From: CAZFIM01 sp964519615
GTDB taxonomy: Bacteria > Chloroflexota > Dehalococcoidia > GIF9 > UBA5629
Direction: 5' to 3'
Length of the DNA stretch: 17,450 bases
NCBI GenBank assembly: GCA_964519615.1
Contig: CAZFIM010000054.1
Span: 1-17,450 of the forward strand
The notes under the pieces were generated by a model. That model saw only the letters and a program-made list of their open reading frames with translations. It made no database searches and had not been told where the DNA came from. Positions within the stretch are counted from its first letter, which is position 1. Each line of letters begins with the position of its first letter. Positions 15,158 to 17,450 of this stretch are shown here, piece after piece. A program made the position numbers and the translations under genes.

Positions 15158-16399
15158 TTACATTTCCAATGGACGCAATGTCAACAATTTTTTGGTTATC
15201 TCAGGGTATTCGGCAATAAACAGTAATTCCTCTTCTACAAGCGGTCTGCGTGATTGCACATTGGCGTATCGCACAAGTTCAAGAATCCTCGAGGCTTCCT
15301 CTTTACTGCGAAAAGTAACTTCGATCTGCCCCATAACGTGACGGAACCCGGAGATTCCCGTATATTCACCCGATGAAATCTGTGTACCCGTTTCAACCAT
15401 TTCAGGTTCCCCACGTCCTAATTCTTCGTAGCTGTACAGCTCATAGTTATCCCGGTCTTTAAGCACACCGTCAGCGTGAATACCGGACTCATGGGCAAAT
15501 GCATTTGCTCCCACTCCGGGCTGGTTTATCGGTATCGGCACATTGAAAGAATAACTTGCATATTTGGCTATTTTCCAGGATTTTGATAGATCTATAGGCA
15601 TCCCCAACCTGTATTTCTCATTGAAGTCTCTGGATTTTAATATTGCCAGTACGGTTGCCACAAGATCCGCATTACCGGCTCGCTCACCTATACCGTTGAC
15701 AGTGGTATTAATATACGCATCCTGTCCGCCGTCTATTGCTCCCTTTGCTCCCGCTATAGAATTGGCGACGGCCATACCCAGATCACCATGACAATGAATC
15801 TCAAGCGGTAAATGTATCGTCTCCGCCAGTTTTTTAACCGTTTCGTAAATGGTAAATGGATTATCGTAGCCCAACGTGTCACAATAGCGCACCCTGTCCG
15901 CTCCGTGCTCTTTTGCTTCACCGGCAAATTCGATCAAATAATCGATGTCCGTTCTGGAGGCATCCTCGGCATTCACACCTACCGTTTCAATACCCTTTGC
16001 GCGGGCGGCATCGAGAGCATCGACCATCATCATGGTAATATCTTTTCTGGTTTTTGAACCGCCGAATTTTCCCTCTATCATCTGGTCAGAGGTAGATATA
16101 GAAAGATTGAGATGCTTTATTTTAGGAATCGCTTTAAAAGTCTCATCTACATCAGCGACGAGCGCCCTTATCCATCCGCTCAGATGGATAGGCTTTAGCA
16201 CACCCATTTCAGCCAGCTCGAGATTGGCCTCAAGATAATACTTTTCATGCTTGGTGATAGGAAAACCAAATTCGGACTGATATACACCCATATCGTTAAG
16301 ATAGATATTAAGCAGTGTTTTTGCCAGCTTCGATAAACCGAGCCTGGCCGTTTGTACACCATCCCTATTTGTAACATCAATGATATATATTACAGGCAT
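15158..16399 (-). CDS. Homocitrate synthase / Re-citrate synthase / isopropylmalate synthase family enzyme
   Basis: A DRE-TIM metallolyase that condenses acetyl-CoA with a 2-oxoacid. The 413-residue product has the catalytic core IDVTNRDGVQTA (R12, D13, Q16), HCHGDLGMAVANS with H202 and H204 for the divalent metal, NGIGERAGN at 235-243, and HESGIHADG at 303-311. It lacks the full C-terminal LeuA regulatory domain of isopropylmalate synthase (about 510 residues), which favours the homocitrate-synthase side. The first motif departs from the usual DTTLRDGEQ. Clostridial and dehalococcoidal enzymes once annotated this way are Re-citrate synthases, so oxaloacetate is a real candidate besides 2-oxoglutarate. 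The ATG at 16399 has GGAGG (16410-16406) six bases upstream. No lysine-, leucine- or nitrogenase-pathway genes are nearby to decide. It leads an operon with two small unknown proteins. Confidence 0.88.
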   Translation of the reverse strand: MPVIYIIDVTNRDGVQTARLGLSKLAKTLLNIYLNDMGVYQSEFGFPITKHEKYYLEANLELAEMGVLKPIHLSGWIRALVADVDETFKAIPKIKHLNLSISTSDQMIEGKFGGSKTRKDITMMMVDALDAARAKGIETVGVNAEDASRTDIDYLIEFAGEAKEHGADRVRYCDTLGYDNPFTIYETVKKLAETIHLPLEIHCHGDLGMAVANSIAGAKGAIDGGQDAYINTTVNGIGERAGNADLVATVLAILKSRDFNEKYRLGMPIDLSKSWKIAKYASYSFNVPIPINQPGVGANAFAHESGIHADGVLKDRDNYELYSYEELGRGEPEMVETGTQISSGEYTGISGFRHVMGQIEVTFRSKEEASRILELVRYANVQSRRPLVEEELLFIAEYPEITKKLLTLRPLEM

Positions 16400-16689
16400 T
16401 CTGTCCCTCCAGATAATTACTATTTTCTGCTCTACGCGTTATCTCTAATGAGTATAGATAAAACGGCGGGGGAGGATGCATTATCTGCAAATAGACTATC
16501 TCCTTGCGGCTGTTATACAATCAATCGAACCGGCAGCTCACCCCACAGCTAATATACAGGTATCTTAATTATACTTCTCCCGGATGAAAGATATGAGAAC
16601 TGCGGACACGTAGTGTATGCCGTAATTAGCTAAAACCACCGAGATCCATGACATCACCAACCACACCGGTAACACAACAACACATATTA
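16400..16689 (-). other. Long 5' leader of the homocitrate-synthase-type operon (no gene)
   Basis: About 280 nt lie between the predicted start of transcription (near 16683) and the ATG at 16399. No open frame with a ribosome site is evident. Small inverted repeats occur: TATCTT/AAGATA (16561-16566 with 16588-16593), which would compete with TTCTC/GAGAA (16575-16579 with 16595-16599), and TTATCT/AGATAA (16439-16444 with 16456-16461) close to the gene. None has a U-run. I recognise no known riboswitch or T-box motif. A leader regulatory RNA is possible but unproven. Confidence 0.4.
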
Positions 16690-16719
16690 TTTATACAAGA
16701 TATATATTTATATTGTCAA
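16690..16719 (-). promoter_or_regulatory. Strong candidate promoter for the homocitrate-synthase-type operon
   Basis: On the minus strand a perfect TTGACA (16719-16714) is followed after 18 nt by TATAAA (16695-16690, 5 of 6). It lies 28 nt past the stop of the coiled-coil gene in a very AT-rich stretch. A perfect 10-bp palindrome GTCAATTGAC (16715-16724) covers the -35 and may be an operator. Confidence 0.6.
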
Positions 16720-16746
16720 TTGACTCTATTTAACTACAACCTGTTT

Positions 16747-17450
16747 TCACGAGCCTGTCTTGCTGAGGATAGTCTCTATGAGTTCTATTTCCTGCGTTAT
16801 TTGGCGGATCTTATGTTCCATCTCTTCACGTTTTACACGTGAATATCTTTCCTCTATTTCGCCTGATATGGTGCGGGCATTAAGATCTTCAAGACCGCTG
16901 GTAAGTGCTTCCAGGGCATTCTTATTCTCTTCCCAGAGATTAAGCAGCTTTCCTACGCTTTCAGTAATAGAGGCCTTTAAGGTATCCAGCCGGGAATTGT
17001 ATTCAGCCATCAAGTTTTCATATGCGGATTCGGAAACAGAATCCTTCCTGTTATTCAGGTTATCAATCCAGGCGGCAACGGCATCACGTTTTTTAATCAG
17101 CTCGGCAACTGTCTCAGGTCTGATATTTGGATCAGGTTCGGGTAACCCCGCAGTGCGTTTGCTCTTTCGCAGCGCTTTTAATTTCCTGTCCACTCTTTCA
17201 ATCTTTTTATTCACCGCTGAACTATTGATTTCATACTGGGTTGAAGTTAAATAACCATCGGACAACTGCGAGGATAGGTTTTCAAGCTCATGCTTTAACC
17301 TTTTCTTTTGTTGAAGCAATTGATCATGTAACTCGGGAGGAGGCCCTCCGGATTTCTTGATTTTTCCGCTTTCTTGCAATGCCGCAACCGCAGATTTTAC
17401 ATCATCAATATTACAATGTAGTTCAGCCGCACAGCGGTTAATATCACATT
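16747..17450 (-). CDS. Winged-helix-like plus coiled-coil protein, unknown (5' end beyond right edge)
   Basis: The frame is open from the right edge to the TGA at 16747, so at least 234 codons are present and the start lies outside the window. A TTG at 17379 could be called as a start but is probably internal. Upstream of it the frame reads NRCAAELHCNIDDVKSAVAA and LQESGKI, which has the pattern of a helix-turn-helix or winged-helix DNA-binding domain. After a Gly-Pro-rich hinge (SGGPPPE), nearly all of the remainder is charged helix with heptad character: a first segment, a Pro-rich break (GLPEPDPNIRPE), then two more long segments ending ELIETILSKTGS. No catalytic motif is visible. A transcriptional regulator or a DNA-associated structural protein is possible; I do not recognise the family. 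No terminator follows it. Confidence 0.7.
   Translation of the reverse strand, partial: CDINRCAAELHCNIDDVKSAVAALQESGKIKKSGGPPPELHDQLLQQKKRLKHELENLSSQLSDGYLTSTQYEINSSAVNKKIERVDRKLKALRKSKRTAGLPEPDPNIRPETVAELIKKRDAVAAWIDNLNNRKDSVSESAYENLMAEYNSRLDTLKASITESVGKLLNLWEENKNALEALTSGLEDLNARTISGEIEERYSRVKREEMEHKIRQITQEIELIETILSKTGS

Noticed and set aside
16523..16531. AATCGAACC (GGTTCGATT on the minus strand), like a tRNA T-loop, in the leader before the homocitrate-synthase-type gene
   Set aside because: The flanks do not pair as a T-stem, and no acceptor, D or anticodon arms are found around it.
16600..16690. GGTGTGGTTGG and ACCGGT near the start of the leader as a possible T-box antiterminator
   Set aside because: The order of elements does not match the T-box consensus, and no terminator stem with a U-run follows.
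17377..17379. TTG at 17379 as the start of the coiled-coil protein
   Set aside because: The frame stays open to the window edge with plausible helix-turn-helix sequence, so this codon is more likely internal.

Overview
The window (about 44% GC by eye) reads as a compact anaerobic bacterial chromosome. The oxygen-sensitive ferredoxin-dependent indolepyruvate oxidoreductase, the two-cluster ferredoxin tail of IorA and an acyl-CoA-centred amino-acid island point to an anaerobe. The homocitrate/Re-citrate-synthase-type enzyme and the aspS-tig-clpP block would suit an anaerobic Chloroflexota such as Dehalococcoidia, but that placement is from memory of gene families and is tentative. GTG and TTG starts are common here, several fixed by clear Shine-Dalgarno sequences.

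Region 1 (1-9906, all minus strand) is one long, tightly packed cluster, transcribed from the right: iorA, iorB, a PLP aminotransferase, a PaaI-like hotdog thioesterase, an AMP-forming acyl-CoA ligase, livH, livM, a lipoprotein substrate-binding protein, and livF (cut by the left edge). Together they suggest import of branched-chain or aromatic amino acids (or the matching acids), transamination to 2-oxoacids, ferredoxin-linked oxidative decarboxylation to acyl- or aryl-acetyl-CoA, and interconversion of that CoA ester with the free acid. The same parts could run backwards: acid uptake, CoA activation, reductive carboxylation and transamination to amino acid. There is probably an upstream promoter before iorA and an internal one before the ligase. 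No livG is visible; it may lie beyond the left edge.

Region 2 (9907-14132, plus strand) begins with a 331-bp divergent promoter region and holds housekeeping genes: aspS (TTG start; residues typical of non-discriminating bacterial AspRS), tig and clpP. tig and clpP overlap by one base, have an extended -10 promoter before tig, and end in a strong intrinsic terminator.

Region 3 (14163-16719, minus strand) is a second operon: a homocitrate/isopropylmalate-synthase-family enzyme (possibly Re-citrate synthase), a 95-residue two-helix membrane protein and a 206-residue soluble protein of unknown function. It appears to start from a TTGACA/TATAAA promoter with an unusually long leader of about 280 nt. 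Region 4 (16747 to the right edge, minus strand) is the 3' part of a gene for a winged-helix-like plus long coiled-coil protein, unrecognised by name.

I found no mobile elements, CRISPR arrays, rRNA or tRNA genes. The most interesting material is the fused transport/2-oxoacid/acyl-CoA island, the long leader before the citrate/homocitrate-synthase gene with its small unknown partners, and the AspRS specificity residues.
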